A stretch of DNA of 21,608 bases from a virus. The first letter of the stretch is position 1, and each line of letters begins with the position of its first letter. The translations under genes were made by a program, and so were the position numbers. The stretch covers positions 1 to 21,608 of the IMG/VR virus record IMGVR_UViG_3300050133_000012; one strand, written 5' to 3'. The notes beneath the pieces are model-generated. The model saw only the letters and a list, made by a program, of their open reading frames with translations, was not told where the DNA came from and searched no databases. Shown piece by piece: positions 6,354-13,637 of this stretch.

Positions 6354-6525
6354 AAAAGTTACACCTAAAAACATAGCACCTAAACTTACAAAATCTATGT
6401 TAAGTACAGGAAGTATTATGGCAAACTTCCCTCCGGCTCCTAAAAAGAAAGTAACAGCTGCAGATTCTAAAAATGCTTTTATTAAATTCACTAAAAAAGC
6501 TAAAAAAGCTAAAAAAGCTAAGTAA
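6307..6525 (+). CDS. Lysine-rich small protein overlapping the portal gene
   Basis: The 72-residue protein starts at ATG 6307, chosen because a near-perfect AAGGAGGTC ribosome site lies about 6 bases upstream; a longer frame back to GTG 6271 is less likely. It overlaps the portal 3' end by 47 bases in another frame. It contains about 21 lysines, one arginine, one aspartate and no glutamate, and ends FTKKAKKAKKAK, a repeat like those in histone H1-like DNA-binding tails. It probably binds nucleic acid or an acidic protein surface. Role options are a DNA-condensing virion protein or a scaffold/portal partner; this is inference. A terminator follows just 5 bases after its stop. Confidence 0.75.
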   Translation: MVKKVPTNKVAKRTVKKVTPKNIAPKLTKSMLSTGSIMANFPPAPKKKVTAADSKNAFIKFTKKAKKAKKAK

Positions 6526-6530
6526 TCATC

Positions 6531-6557
6531 AGGCACAAATTAGAGTGTCTTTTTTTA
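6531..6557 (+). terminator. Intrinsic terminator before the scaffold gene
   Basis: AGGCAC (6531-6536) pairs with GTGTCT (6545-6550), six pairs with one G-T, around an 8-base loop, and is followed by seven T residues. The short stem suggests partial termination. It separates the terL-portal block from scaffold and coat, and no clear promoter was found in the 50 bases after it. Confidence 0.6.
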
Positions 6558-6610
6558 TACGGTAAATTCGCTTGAAGTAGCGTAAAAACTTTAAAATGAA
6601 AGGAATTATT

Positions 6611-7417
6611 ATGAGTGATGAAATTGAAAGTTCAGTAAACGCTGAACCAGTGGCAACCGTTGAACCACAAACAACTGAAAAGGTTGAAGAAACTACTAAA
6701 CCAGTAGAAACTACTGAAAGCGTAAAAGAGGAAGTCGCTGCTCCTGAAGTAGATGAAAAACCAGTTCAGACGCAAGAAGAAAACGCTAACTATGCAAAAT
6801 TACGAAGAGAGTATGAAAGTAAACAGGTAGCTTCAAATAATCAAGCAGTGGATGATTATATAAAGGCCCAGGGTTATGTTTTCGAAGACAAACCTATAAA
6901 TACTAAGGCTGAATATGATGTGGCTATTGCAGCTAATGACGAAGCTAAAAGACAAGCGAATATGCAAGAAGAAGGTATTGATCCAAATATAGTTAAGGAT
7001 TATGTAAATACGGATCCTACTGTTAAATGGGCGAATGAATATAAGGCCGCTCATGAACAGGAACAGGCAAAACAGCAACAGTTTACAGAGTTTGCAGAAG
7101 CTTATCCTGGAATTAAAGGTGATGATATACCTAAAGAAGTTTGGACAGAGTTCAATAAAGGTACTTCATTAAAAGTTGCTTATGCTATAAACGAGAATAA
7201 GTCTTTAAAGACTAAATTAGCAGCATATGAAAAAGGTTTAAAAACTAAAGCAGCTAACGAGAAAAATGCAGAAAGTTCTACAGGAAGTGTAATTGGAAAC
7301 GGTACAAGTGAACAGACTCTTTATACCAGGGAACAAGTTAATAAAATGTCTGTAGAACAAATTAAAAAAGATTATAAAAATGTAATGACTTCACAGAGAA
7401 GTTGGAATAAAAAATAA
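6611..7417 (+). CDS. Scaffolding protein
   Basis: The 268-residue acidic protein lies directly before the coat gene. The start at 6611 is preferred over 6596 because AAAGGA sits 7-8 bases upstream of it. The N-terminal 60 residues are a low-complexity run of E, T, V and P. The middle (about residues 60-220) is helical and charged. The C-terminus is basic (IKKDYKNVMTSQRSWNKK). A disordered acidic start, a helical body and a basic coat-binding tail are the usual features of phage scaffolds, which direct shell assembly and then leave. Assignment rests on these features and position rather than on a specific motif. Confidence 0.75.
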   Translation: MSDEIESSVNAEPVATVEPQTTEKVEETTKPVETTESVKEEVAAPEVDEKPVQTQEENANYAKLRREYESKQVASNNQAVDDYIKAQGYVFEDKPINTKAEYDVAIAANDEAKRQANMQEEGIDPNIVKDYVNTDPTVKWANEYKAAHEQEQAKQQQFTEFAEAYPGIKGDDIPKEVWTEFNKGTSLKVAYAINENKSLKTKLAAYEKGLKTKAANEKNAESSTGSVIGNGTSEQTLYTREQVNKMSVEQIKKDYKNVMTSQRSWNKK

Positions 7418-7440
7418 TATAAATGAGAGGATGATATATA

Positions 7441-8280
7441 ATGAGTACAGCTAATTTCGTACCTAAAATCTGGGCAGCCACCATAATGAGAACCTTAGAG
7501 GACAATCTTATTGCAAGACAAGTTTGTTCCACAGAATTTACAGGAGAAATTAAAAAACGTGGAGATACAGTTTATTTTGAAGGACTTGCTGATCCAACTA
7601 TTTCTCAGTATACAGGAGTAGCAATAACTTATGAAAACTTACAAGACAGCAGAGTTTCACTTGTAGTAGATCAAGCAGATATGTTCGCTTTCAAAGTTGG
7701 AGATATTGAAAAAGTACAGGCTAACATGGATATGAAGGGTAGTCAAGCACAAAGAGCAGCTTATGGCCTTAAGAAACAATGCGATACAAACCTAATGGCA
7801 TTATATCCAAATGCAGGAACCACAGTAACAGCAGCTTCAATTACTACAGCTAATATACTTTCATTCTTAGGCGCATTTCAACAAAAATTAGCAGAGGCTA
7901 ATGTTCCAGAAAGTGAAATGTGGATGATCCTTCCTCCTTGGATGAAGTTAAAATTAACACTTGCAGGAATTAAATTTCAAATTCAAAACGGTATTAATGG
8001 AACAGGTACTTTAGCATATACTAAAGAATTAGGTTTTGATGTTTATGCTACCAATAATGTTAAAAATACAGGAACAGTTCCCGTTCCAATTTCTCAGATT
8101 ATGGCTGGTTCTAAAAATGCAGTAGCGTTTGCAGACCAAATTACTGAGTCTGAGGATATTAGACTTGAAAGTACATTTGATACAGCGGTTAGAGGACTTC
8201 ATACTTATGGTTTTAAAGTTGTTAAACCTATAGAATTAGTTACAGGCGCAGCAACGTTTGCAGCAGAGTCAACGATCTAA
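7441..8280 (+). CDS. Major capsid (coat) protein, P22 gp5-type
   Basis: The 279-residue protein begins MSTANFVPKIWAATIMRTLE and continues with DNLIARQVCSTEF, KKRGDTVYFEG and a VSLVVDQADMFAFKVGDIEK segment, all typical of the P22-type coat family in Firmicute phages. It is well shorter than P22 coat itself (about 430 residues), in line with lack of the extra insertion domain. It would form the icosahedral shell with an HK97-like fold. GAGAGGATGAT precedes the ATG. It follows scaffold and precedes a small beta-rich protein. Confidence 0.88.
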   Translation: MSTANFVPKIWAATIMRTLEDNLIARQVCSTEFTGEIKKRGDTVYFEGLADPTISQYTGVAITYENLQDSRVSLVVDQADMFAFKVGDIEKVQANMDMKGSQAQRAAYGLKKQCDTNLMALYPNAGTTVTAASITTANILSFLGAFQQKLAEANVPESEMWMILPPWMKLKLTLAGIKFQIQNGINGTGTLAYTKELGFDVYATNNVKNTGTVPVPISQIMAGSKNAVAFADQITESEDIRLESTFDTAVRGLHTYGFKVVKPIELVTGAATFAAESTI

Positions 8281-8298
8281 TTTAAAGGAGGTTTTATT

Positions 8299-8703
8299 AT
8301 GGCAGCAGGAATAGGTCTTGCAGTTGGTGGAATTAAGGTAGCTGTTAATACTCCTATTGATGTTTCAGCTTCACAAATGATTGCTTCAACTAATGCAGGA
8401 GCAACAGCGGCAGATACAGAAACTTTTAATATTGCAGTACCAAATAACGACGAGAATATGCTCATTTTAGTTACTAATGGGACAGGCGCAACTATCACAG
8501 CTAAAATGTTAAAAGGTGATATGTGGGCGAGTACATCAGATTCAACTCCTGTTTCAATTCTTACAGGCAAAACTTATGCTATGACAATTGACTCAGGAAA
8601 ATATAAACAAGACGATGGAACAATTAAAGTAGTGCTTACTAATTCAGGAACAGTTGCTTTAAATGCAAGTGCAAAGGCAACAGTAACAGCTTTATTTATA
8701 TAA
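8299..8703 (+). CDS. Probable capsid decoration or head protein
   Basis: The 134-residue protein is rich in A, T, G, V and S, with alternating beta-strand patterns throughout (for example MLILVTNGTGATITAKML and GTIKVVLTNSGTVALNASAK). It has no cysteines or membrane span. AAAGGAGG is its ribosome site, 18 bases after the coat stop. Small beta-sandwich proteins directly after the coat gene often decorate or stabilise the shell, which is the best reading here. I do not recognise a named family, and another structural role is possible. Confidence 0.6.
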   Translation: MAAGIGLAVGGIKVAVNTPIDVSASQMIASTNAGATAADTETFNIAVPNNDENMLILVTNGTGATITAKMLKGDMWASTSDSTPVSILTGKTYAMTIDSGKYKQDDGTIKVVLTNSGTVALNASAKATVTALFI

Positions 8704-8707
8704 TTTT

Positions 8708-8735
8708 AAGGGGTGAAATTCCCCTTATTCCTTTT
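8708..8735 (+). terminator. Hairpin after the decoration gene, weak terminator or attenuator
   Basis: AAGGGG (8708-8713) pairs with CCCCTT (8721-8726) around a 7-base loop, with an extra T-A pair possible outside. Five T residues follow only at 8731-8735, after a short gap. It would be a leaky terminator or a processing/stability hairpin that lowers expression downstream of coat and decoration genes. Confidence 0.45.
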
Positions 8736-8749
8736 TGAAGGAGGTATTT

Positions 8750-9007
8750 ATGAAATTTTACGGAAATGTAAATGAAACAGTTTCAAGACAAATTAAATTA
8801 AATGGAATAAGAAAACTTAAATATTTATTCAAATTTGATGATAAAGGCGAATATGAAACAGAAGATATTAAATTAATTGAAAAACTTAAATTACATTTTA
8901 AATATGAAATTGAAAATATGAAACATTGTAAAAAATGCGACTTTAAATGTACTAATCAAGGGGAATTGCTTAGTCATTATAGAAAAGAACACCCAAAGGA
9001 GGATTAA
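8750..9007 (+). CDS. Small protein with a C2H2 zinc finger
   Basis: The 85-residue protein starts at ATG 8750, set by the GAAGGAGG ribosome site; a TTG-initiated extension to 8735 is unlikely. The N-terminal half is lysine-rich and beta/helix mixed. The C-terminus carries CKKCDFKCTNQGELLSHYRK then EH, which fits C-x2-C-x12-H-x4-H exactly with leucine at the usual core position: a classic C2H2 zinc finger. The usual core aromatic is replaced by cysteine, with a phenylalanine two residues earlier. Zinc binding is likely. Whether it binds DNA, RNA or a protein in head assembly is unknown; it lies between decoration and connector genes. Confidence 0.8.
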   Translation: MKFYGNVNETVSRQIKLNGIRKLKYLFKFDDKGEYETEDIKLIEKLKLHFKYEIENMKHCKKCDFKCTNQGELLSHYRKEHPKED

Positions 9008-9011
9008 CAAA

Positions 9012-9620
9012 ATGACGGGGTTAGATATATTTAATATCACAGCTAGTTTAATTGATGAGTTGTTAGCTACAGGAGCAGTTAACGGAACAACTACGGCTAT
9101 ATATAAAGCAAGAACACCAGCAATATTAAACTTATGGCAAACGGAGAACTTTACTGCTTTATTTAATTCTTTTGAAATAGTTTGTGTTCGTACTACTCCT
9201 GAAACTTGGGTAAAACAAACAATGCCAGTAGATTTTAAAAATGTTAGTCAAATTATATCTATAGGAGCATCAGGAGATTATATAAAAAATACTGATTATA
9301 AATGGGAAGATAGAAATAGTTTATATGTTAGTAGTTTGTTTGAAGGAATTATAAGAATAGTATATAAACCTATTCCGGTTTTAATAACTTCTCTTGATAA
9401 TGTATTACAAGCTGATGCAGTTACTTGTATGTCAGCACCTTACTTTTTAGCAGCACATTTACTTTTGGTAGAGGACTCAGCAAGTGCTTCATTCTTCAAT
9501 CAGAGATATGACGAATTTAAAGCTATAACCACCATTAAAAACCCTTCTCCTATTGAGGATATTGTTGACGTTTTAGGTGGAGATGATGGCAATAATGTAG
9601 ATACTGGATGGTGCGTATAA
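9012..9620 (+). CDS. Head-tail connector / adaptor protein
   Basis: The 202-residue protein follows the head genes with an AAAGGAGG ribosome site. The N-terminus (residues 1-45) is helical and ends with a tryptophan-containing segment (LNLWQTENFTALF). The middle shows beta strands (EIVCVRT, YKPIPVLI), and the C-terminus has a helical stretch around LAAHLLLVEDSASASFFNQR. This build and position match the small adaptor proteins of P22-like phages that extend the portal ring and start the tail. Assignment is by architecture and order, not a strict motif. Its stop overlaps the next gene's start (TAATG). Confidence 0.6.
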   Translation: MTGLDIFNITASLIDELLATGAVNGTTTAIYKARTPAILNLWQTENFTALFNSFEIVCVRTTPETWVKQTMPVDFKNVSQIISIGASGDYIKNTDYKWEDRNSLYVSSLFEGIIRIVYKPIPVLITSLDNVLQADAVTCMSAPYFLAAHLLLVEDSASASFFNQRYDEFKAITTIKNPSPIEDIVDVLGGDDGNNVDTGWCV

Positions 9621-11437
9621 TGGCTAAAATCAGAGTGCCGAAAGAAATACCACCAACTGAAATTAAAGCTTTTAAAGGACTCAATGAAAATGTAGATGGA
9701 GAATATGGTCTTAAGTTGGGTGAAGCTTCAAAACAAGTAGGTTGGAGAGTTACAAGCGGTTATCAGCTAAAAAGGATGGAAGGATATAAGACTATCTTTT
9801 CAGGACTTACAGGCAAGGTCCAGGGCATGTGGTATGGTAAATTTAATAGTGTACCTTTCTTTTTATTTGCTAATAATGGGCATTTATGGAGTGGCAAACT
9901 TTCAGATGGTACTAAAACAGATCTTGGAATTTTAACCGATGCACCAACTTGTTTTATACCTTTTGGAAATAAAGTTTATATAAATAACGGCACAGAATAT
10001 AAGAGTTTTGATGGTACTACTTTTGCAGTAGTTGCAGGATATAGACCTTTAATTGCGGTTGGTTGTCCTCCTAGTGGTGGTATTGGTTCCGTTGCTAATG
10101 ATGGTATGGGAAGATTATTTGAACAAATTAATTTATTAAACGGAATGAAACATCAAAGTTTTTCTCCTGATGGAACAGCAAAGACTTTCCAACTTGCAGA
10201 AACTTCTATTACAAGTTTAGATTTTGTTAAAGTTAATGGAATTTTAAAGACTTTAACAACTGATTATACGGTTGATTTAACTACAGGAATAGTAACTTTT
10301 GTAACTGCTCCAATTACAGGAACACCAAGTAATGTTGATATAGGATGGACAAAAGGTTTAGGTAATAGAGCTTATATTGAGAATTGCAGATTTAGTATGG
10401 ATTACTCAGGAGAAACAGATACAAGAGTTTTTCTATGGGGTAATGTTAATTTTAAAAATAGACGATTTTGGTCAGGACTTGCAGCAGGAATACCTTCGGC
10501 TGAATACTTTGAAGCCAATTCATATAATGACGAGGGCGATGGACAATATGCTATTACAAGCATTGTAAGGCAATATTCAAGTCAAAAGATATTTATGGAA
10601 AACGGAGCAAGATATTCTAATTATTCTACAATAATTGATGCTTTAGGTAATGTTATAGCTGATTTTCCCTCTTTTGAATTAAATGATAGTGTAGGGAATG
10701 TAGCTTATAATCAAGTTCAAATAATAAATAATAATCCTTTAACGCTTTATAAAGGTGTTAGAGAGTGGTATTTATCATCAAGGTATTCAAATGTTAGAGA
10801 AGAAAATAACGAGAAAATTATAAGTCAAAGAGTACAAGACACTTTAGATTCTGTTGACCTATCAACTGCAATAACTACAGATTGGCAAGAGAAAAAAGAG
10901 TATTGGATTAATATAGGTTCAATAGTTTGGATATACAATTATCTTAATGACACATGGTATAAAAGAAATAATGTTACTGCAACTTGTTTTATTACTATTG
11001 ATGGTGATTTATATTTTGGCACAAATGGAAGTATTGAAAAGTTTGACGATGATAATAGAACAGATAACGGAAATGTGATTGAAACTACTTGGGAAATGGG
11101 TTTTTATGATTTTGGAGCAGAATACTTAAAAAAGTACATGAGTAAATTATGGGTTAGTTTAAAGCCGACTTCTAAGAGTAAGGTTGCTATAAATGTAATA
11201 ACTAATAATGAAGGTACAAGTGAAAAACAAGTTATTTATTATAGTTTAATTACTTTTAAACATTGTGATTTTGAACATTTTAGCTTCAAAACTTCATATA
11301 ATGCACAGCCTTTTAGACTTCACATGAAAGCCAAAGGTTTTGATTATTTAAAGTTAGTATTAAGTAGTGATAGTTTAACTGATGTTGCTATAATTTTGAG
11401 TATAAATATTCTGATACGGTTAGGAGGTAAAATATGA
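9620..11437 (+). CDS. P22 gp10-like DNA stabilisation / tail hub protein
   Basis: The protein is 605 residues from ATG 9620, which overlaps the preceding TAA (TAATG coupling); an upstream ATG at 9608 would add four residues. The sequence shows repeated beta-sheet blades with aromatic and glycine motifs (KRMEGYKTIFSGLTGKVQGM, FLFANNGHLW, NKVYINNGTEYKSFDGTTF), pointing to a beta-propeller core. Position after the adaptor and before the fibre agrees with packaged-DNA stabilisation proteins of P22-like phages, which plug the portal and join it to the tail. Homology is judged by pattern, so the specific gp10 label is moderate. Confidence 0.65.
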   Translation: MAKIRVPKEIPPTEIKAFKGLNENVDGEYGLKLGEASKQVGWRVTSGYQLKRMEGYKTIFSGLTGKVQGMWYGKFNSVPFFLFANNGHLWSGKLSDGTKTDLGILTDAPTCFIPFGNKVYINNGTEYKSFDGTTFAVVAGYRPLIAVGCPPSGGIGSVANDGMGRLFEQINLLNGMKHQSFSPDGTAKTFQLAETSITSLDFVKVNGILKTLTTDYTVDLTTGIVTFVTAPITGTPSNVDIGWTKGLGNRAYIENCRFSMDYSGETDTRVFLWGNVNFKNRRFWSGLAAGIPSAEYFEANSYNDEGDGQYAITSIVRQYSSQKIFMENGARYSNYSTIIDALGNVIADFPSFELNDSVGNVAYNQVQIINNNPLTLYKGVREWYLSSRYSNVREENNEKIISQRVQDTLDSVDLSTAITTDWQEKKEYWINIGSIVWIYNYLNDTWYKRNNVTATCFITIDGDLYFGTNGSIEKFDDDNRTDNGNVIETTWEMGFYDFGAEYLKKYMSKLWVSLKPTSKSKVAINVITNNEGTSEKQVIYYSLITFKHCDFEHFSFKTSYNAQPFRLHMKAKGFDYLKLVLSSDSLTDVAIILSINILIRLGGKI

Positions 11438-13122
11438 TTACAACTTTAGATACTGATTTAAATATTATTCAAGGTTTGGATGACGAGCCAAACGATGTTA
11501 CAGGAATAACATCAGACCAATTAAAAATTAAATTCGACCAAGCAAGTAATAGTATTAAAGATTATATCAACAATGTTTTAATACCTGATTTAATAGCTGC
11601 AAATATTCCTATATCTGAGATTACGGACTTAAATTCTTTGTTTATTCAAGATGCAATAGCAGAATTAAAAGGTATTAGCGATGATAATAAAGAGTATTTA
11701 TTACAAATTTGTAATGACAATAAACAATATTTAGCAGATCAGCTTCAAGGGGTTGTTTTAGGGCAACTTCCTGATGGCAGTTTAACCGATATTAAATTAA
11801 GTAATGCTGATGGACAAATTAAAGACAATTTTGCTAAACATATAGTAGATATGACAAAACATTTACCTACAGGCGCAATTACAGGGCAAGTATTACAAAA
11901 ACAAGAAGTTGGTTATGGTTTTGTAGATTTACCACCAAGCAAAGATGCTGATAATGGAAGGTACCAAAGTGATTTTAGTTTAGATAGTGTTATATTAAAT
12001 ATGACTAAAATTACAAATGGAATTGTTGATTTGGATTATGCAATTGGTTCAACAGCTACGAGAGTACAAGATACTGCATCAAGTTCGTATCCTGGTAAGA
12101 GTGGATTAAAGGTTCACATTAATGCTGGATATAATCCTATTGGTATAAAATTTGTATTAAGTAGTCTTGCTGTAGGGTGTACTAAAGCATATGTTTTAAA
12201 TTCTTCTAAATCTGTTTTGCTAACAATAGATATAACAGGAAAAACTTCATCAGATATAATAAATATAGTATATAATTTTCTTTCAAATACTGATTATTAT
12301 ATTGCAGTAGATGGAAATGGTTCTTCTTTTATGATAGGGAATGCTACTGTAACTTATCCTTATACTTCAACTGAAATAAATATAACAGGTGGTTTAAATA
12401 ATGATAATGATACAACTACAACAGGATGCTGTGTCTATTCTGTAGCAACTATTTATTCTACAAAAACAGGCACAGTAGTAAAAACAATATCACCATCAGA
12501 TATTAAAAAATGGGGTAATGTAAAATGGGTACAAACTACAGTTGCAAGTGGTAGTACGATAGTTTGTAATGTTTATAAATCAGATGGGACGACTTTACTA
12601 TTATCTAATATTACATCAATAGCAGACTTATCAAGTATAGATTTTGTTGTTAATCCTATAATAAATGTTAAATGGACATTAACGAGGTTATTAGTTACTG
12701 ATACAAGTCCTACTATAAGTAATGTGAGTGTTACATGGGAAGGGGAACTTCCTCCTAATGATTATAACATAGGTAACGGAGTAATTTATTCAGATGCTAC
12801 TTCAACAGCGTGTACTAGTGGAACTTATATTAAAGCAAAGGAATTGCAATTACTTAGAGGTGGAGATTTAAGAATATGTTTTTCATTAACAGGTGGTACT
12901 CCTTCTACTATATATGCACAAATATATAGAAACGGTATTCCAATAGGTATAGAACGTTTAAACCCTACTTATATCGTTGCTTTTAGTGAAGATATTAAAG
13001 GATGGAAAGCAAATGATTTACTTCAAATATATATAAAAAGACTTGACTCTACTTTTTCTGTTAGTTTTAGTTTATTTTTAGTTAAAGCCGCAAATATAGA
13101 TACACCATTAAAATTATTATAG
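11434..13122 (+). CDS. Tail fibre / receptor-binding protein
   Basis: The 562-residue protein overlaps the previous stop by four bases (ATGA), with TAGGAGG as ribosome site. The N-terminus (LDDEPNDVTGITSDQLKIKF ... IKDYINNVLIPDLI) is the anchor type common in Firmicute phage fibres. Residues 60-170 are helical and glycine-poor, then from about 180 onward the sequence turns to repetitive beta structure rich in T, S, G and N, as in fibre shafts and receptor-binding heads. It likely contacts the host surface. Two small genes follow it as in many tail-fibre cassettes. Confidence 0.72.
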   Translation: MITTLDTDLNIIQGLDDEPNDVTGITSDQLKIKFDQASNSIKDYINNVLIPDLIAANIPISEITDLNSLFIQDAIAELKGISDDNKEYLLQICNDNKQYLADQLQGVVLGQLPDGSLTDIKLSNADGQIKDNFAKHIVDMTKHLPTGAITGQVLQKQEVGYGFVDLPPSKDADNGRYQSDFSLDSVILNMTKITNGIVDLDYAIGSTATRVQDTASSSYPGKSGLKVHINAGYNPIGIKFVLSSLAVGCTKAYVLNSSKSVLLTIDITGKTSSDIINIVYNFLSNTDYYIAVDGNGSSFMIGNATVTYPYTSTEINITGGLNNDNDTTTTGCCVYSVATIYSTKTGTVVKTISPSDIKKWGNVKWVQTTVASGSTIVCNVYKSDGTTLLLSNITSIADLSSIDFVVNPIINVKWTLTRLLVTDTSPTISNVSVTWEGELPPNDYNIGNGVIYSDATSTACTSGTYIKAKELQLLRGGDLRICFSLTGGTPSTIYAQIYRNGIPIGIERLNPTYIVAFSEDIKGWKANDLLQIYIKRLDSTFSVSFSLFLVKAANIDTPLKLL

Positions 13123-13132
13123 GAGGTATTTA

Positions 13133-13339
13133 ATGAAAATAAGTGTTAAATATATAAATGCTGATGATAGGGCAACGATTATAACACAAAATACTGATAA
13201 ATTTTTAATTGAAGAACAAAACTTAATTGATGGTAACTATCTTATTTTTGATGATACTCAGCCAATTATTACAGTTTCACCGCCAACAGAAAGTGAACGT
13301 TTATCAGCGTTAGAGGATATAATGTCAATATTAATCTAA
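13133..13339 (+). CDS. Small tail-fibre-associated protein (68 aa)
   Basis: The 68-residue protein has an N-terminal beta-like part (MKISVKYINADDRATIITQN) and a short C-terminal helix (SERLSALEDIMSILI) suited to coiled-coil pairing. AGGAGG lies before the ATG. Small proteins ending in an ERLxALE helix often follow fibre genes in Firmicute phages, but their function is mostly unknown. No membrane segment is present. It is followed at once by another small gene. Confidence 0.7.
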   Translation: MKISVKYINADDRATIITQNTDKFLIEEQNLIDGNYLIFDDTQPIITVSPPTESERLSALEDIMSILI

Positions 13340-13351
13340 GGAGGTGATAAA

Positions 13352-13525
13352 ATGAATAGTCCAGCGTATGCATTTATCCTAAATATGTGGATAATGAGAA
13401 AAGTTGATGAAGTTTACGTCCAAAGTAAAGTACCTACAAGAATTACACAAACTGAATGTGACATGATACTTTTAACTCCGCAAATGACAGTAGAAGAAAT
13501 AGCCGCAAAAACAGAAATAGTTTAA
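13352..13525 (+). CDS. Small conserved-looking protein after the fibre (57 aa)
   Basis: A 57-codon frame starts at ATG 13352 with the excellent ribosome site AAGGAGGTGAT, 12 bases after the preceding stop. It reads MNSPAYAFILNMWIMRKVDE and continues VYVQSKVPTRITQTECDMIL, ending TVEEIAAKTEIV. An aromatic helical start followed by an RITQ-E-DMI segment is typical of tiny proteins placed after fibre genes in Firmicute phages, similar in position to XkdX-type proteins, though I cannot firmly assign the family. It closes the structural block before two terminators. Confidence 0.75.
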   Translation: MNSPAYAFILNMWIMRKVDEVYVQSKVPTRITQTECDMILLTPQMTVEEIAAKTEIV

Positions 13526-13531
13526 TTAAAC

Positions 13532-13576
13532 GGACAAAGTAGAGACTTAATAGGTCTTTTTATTTTGTCCTTTTTT
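13532..13576 (+). terminator. Strong intrinsic terminator closing the tail block
   Basis: GGACAAA (13532-13538) pairs with TTTGTCC (13564-13570), and an inner stem AGAC/GTCT (13543-13546/13554-13557) continues it. Six T residues follow directly. It begins 7 bases after the stop of the last small tail gene. Confidence 0.8.
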
Positions 13577-13594
13577 CTTAAATATTAAATTCTA

Positions 13595-13620
13595 AGCACT
13601 CTTTAATAGGGTGCTTTTTT
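13595..13620 (+). terminator. Second intrinsic terminator in tandem
   Basis: AGCACTC (13595-13601) pairs with GGGTGCT (13609-13615), seven pairs with one G-T, and a T tract follows to 13620. It lies about 20 bp after the first terminator and just before the ribosome site of the first ejection-protein gene, whose start is at 13638, leaving almost no room for a promoter in between. Confidence 0.75.
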
Positions 13621-13637
13621 ATAAGGAGGTTTAATAT

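Noticed and set aside
10377-10568. 63-codon frame inside the gp10-like gene
   Set aside because: Shadow in another frame of a clear coding gene, without a ribosome site.
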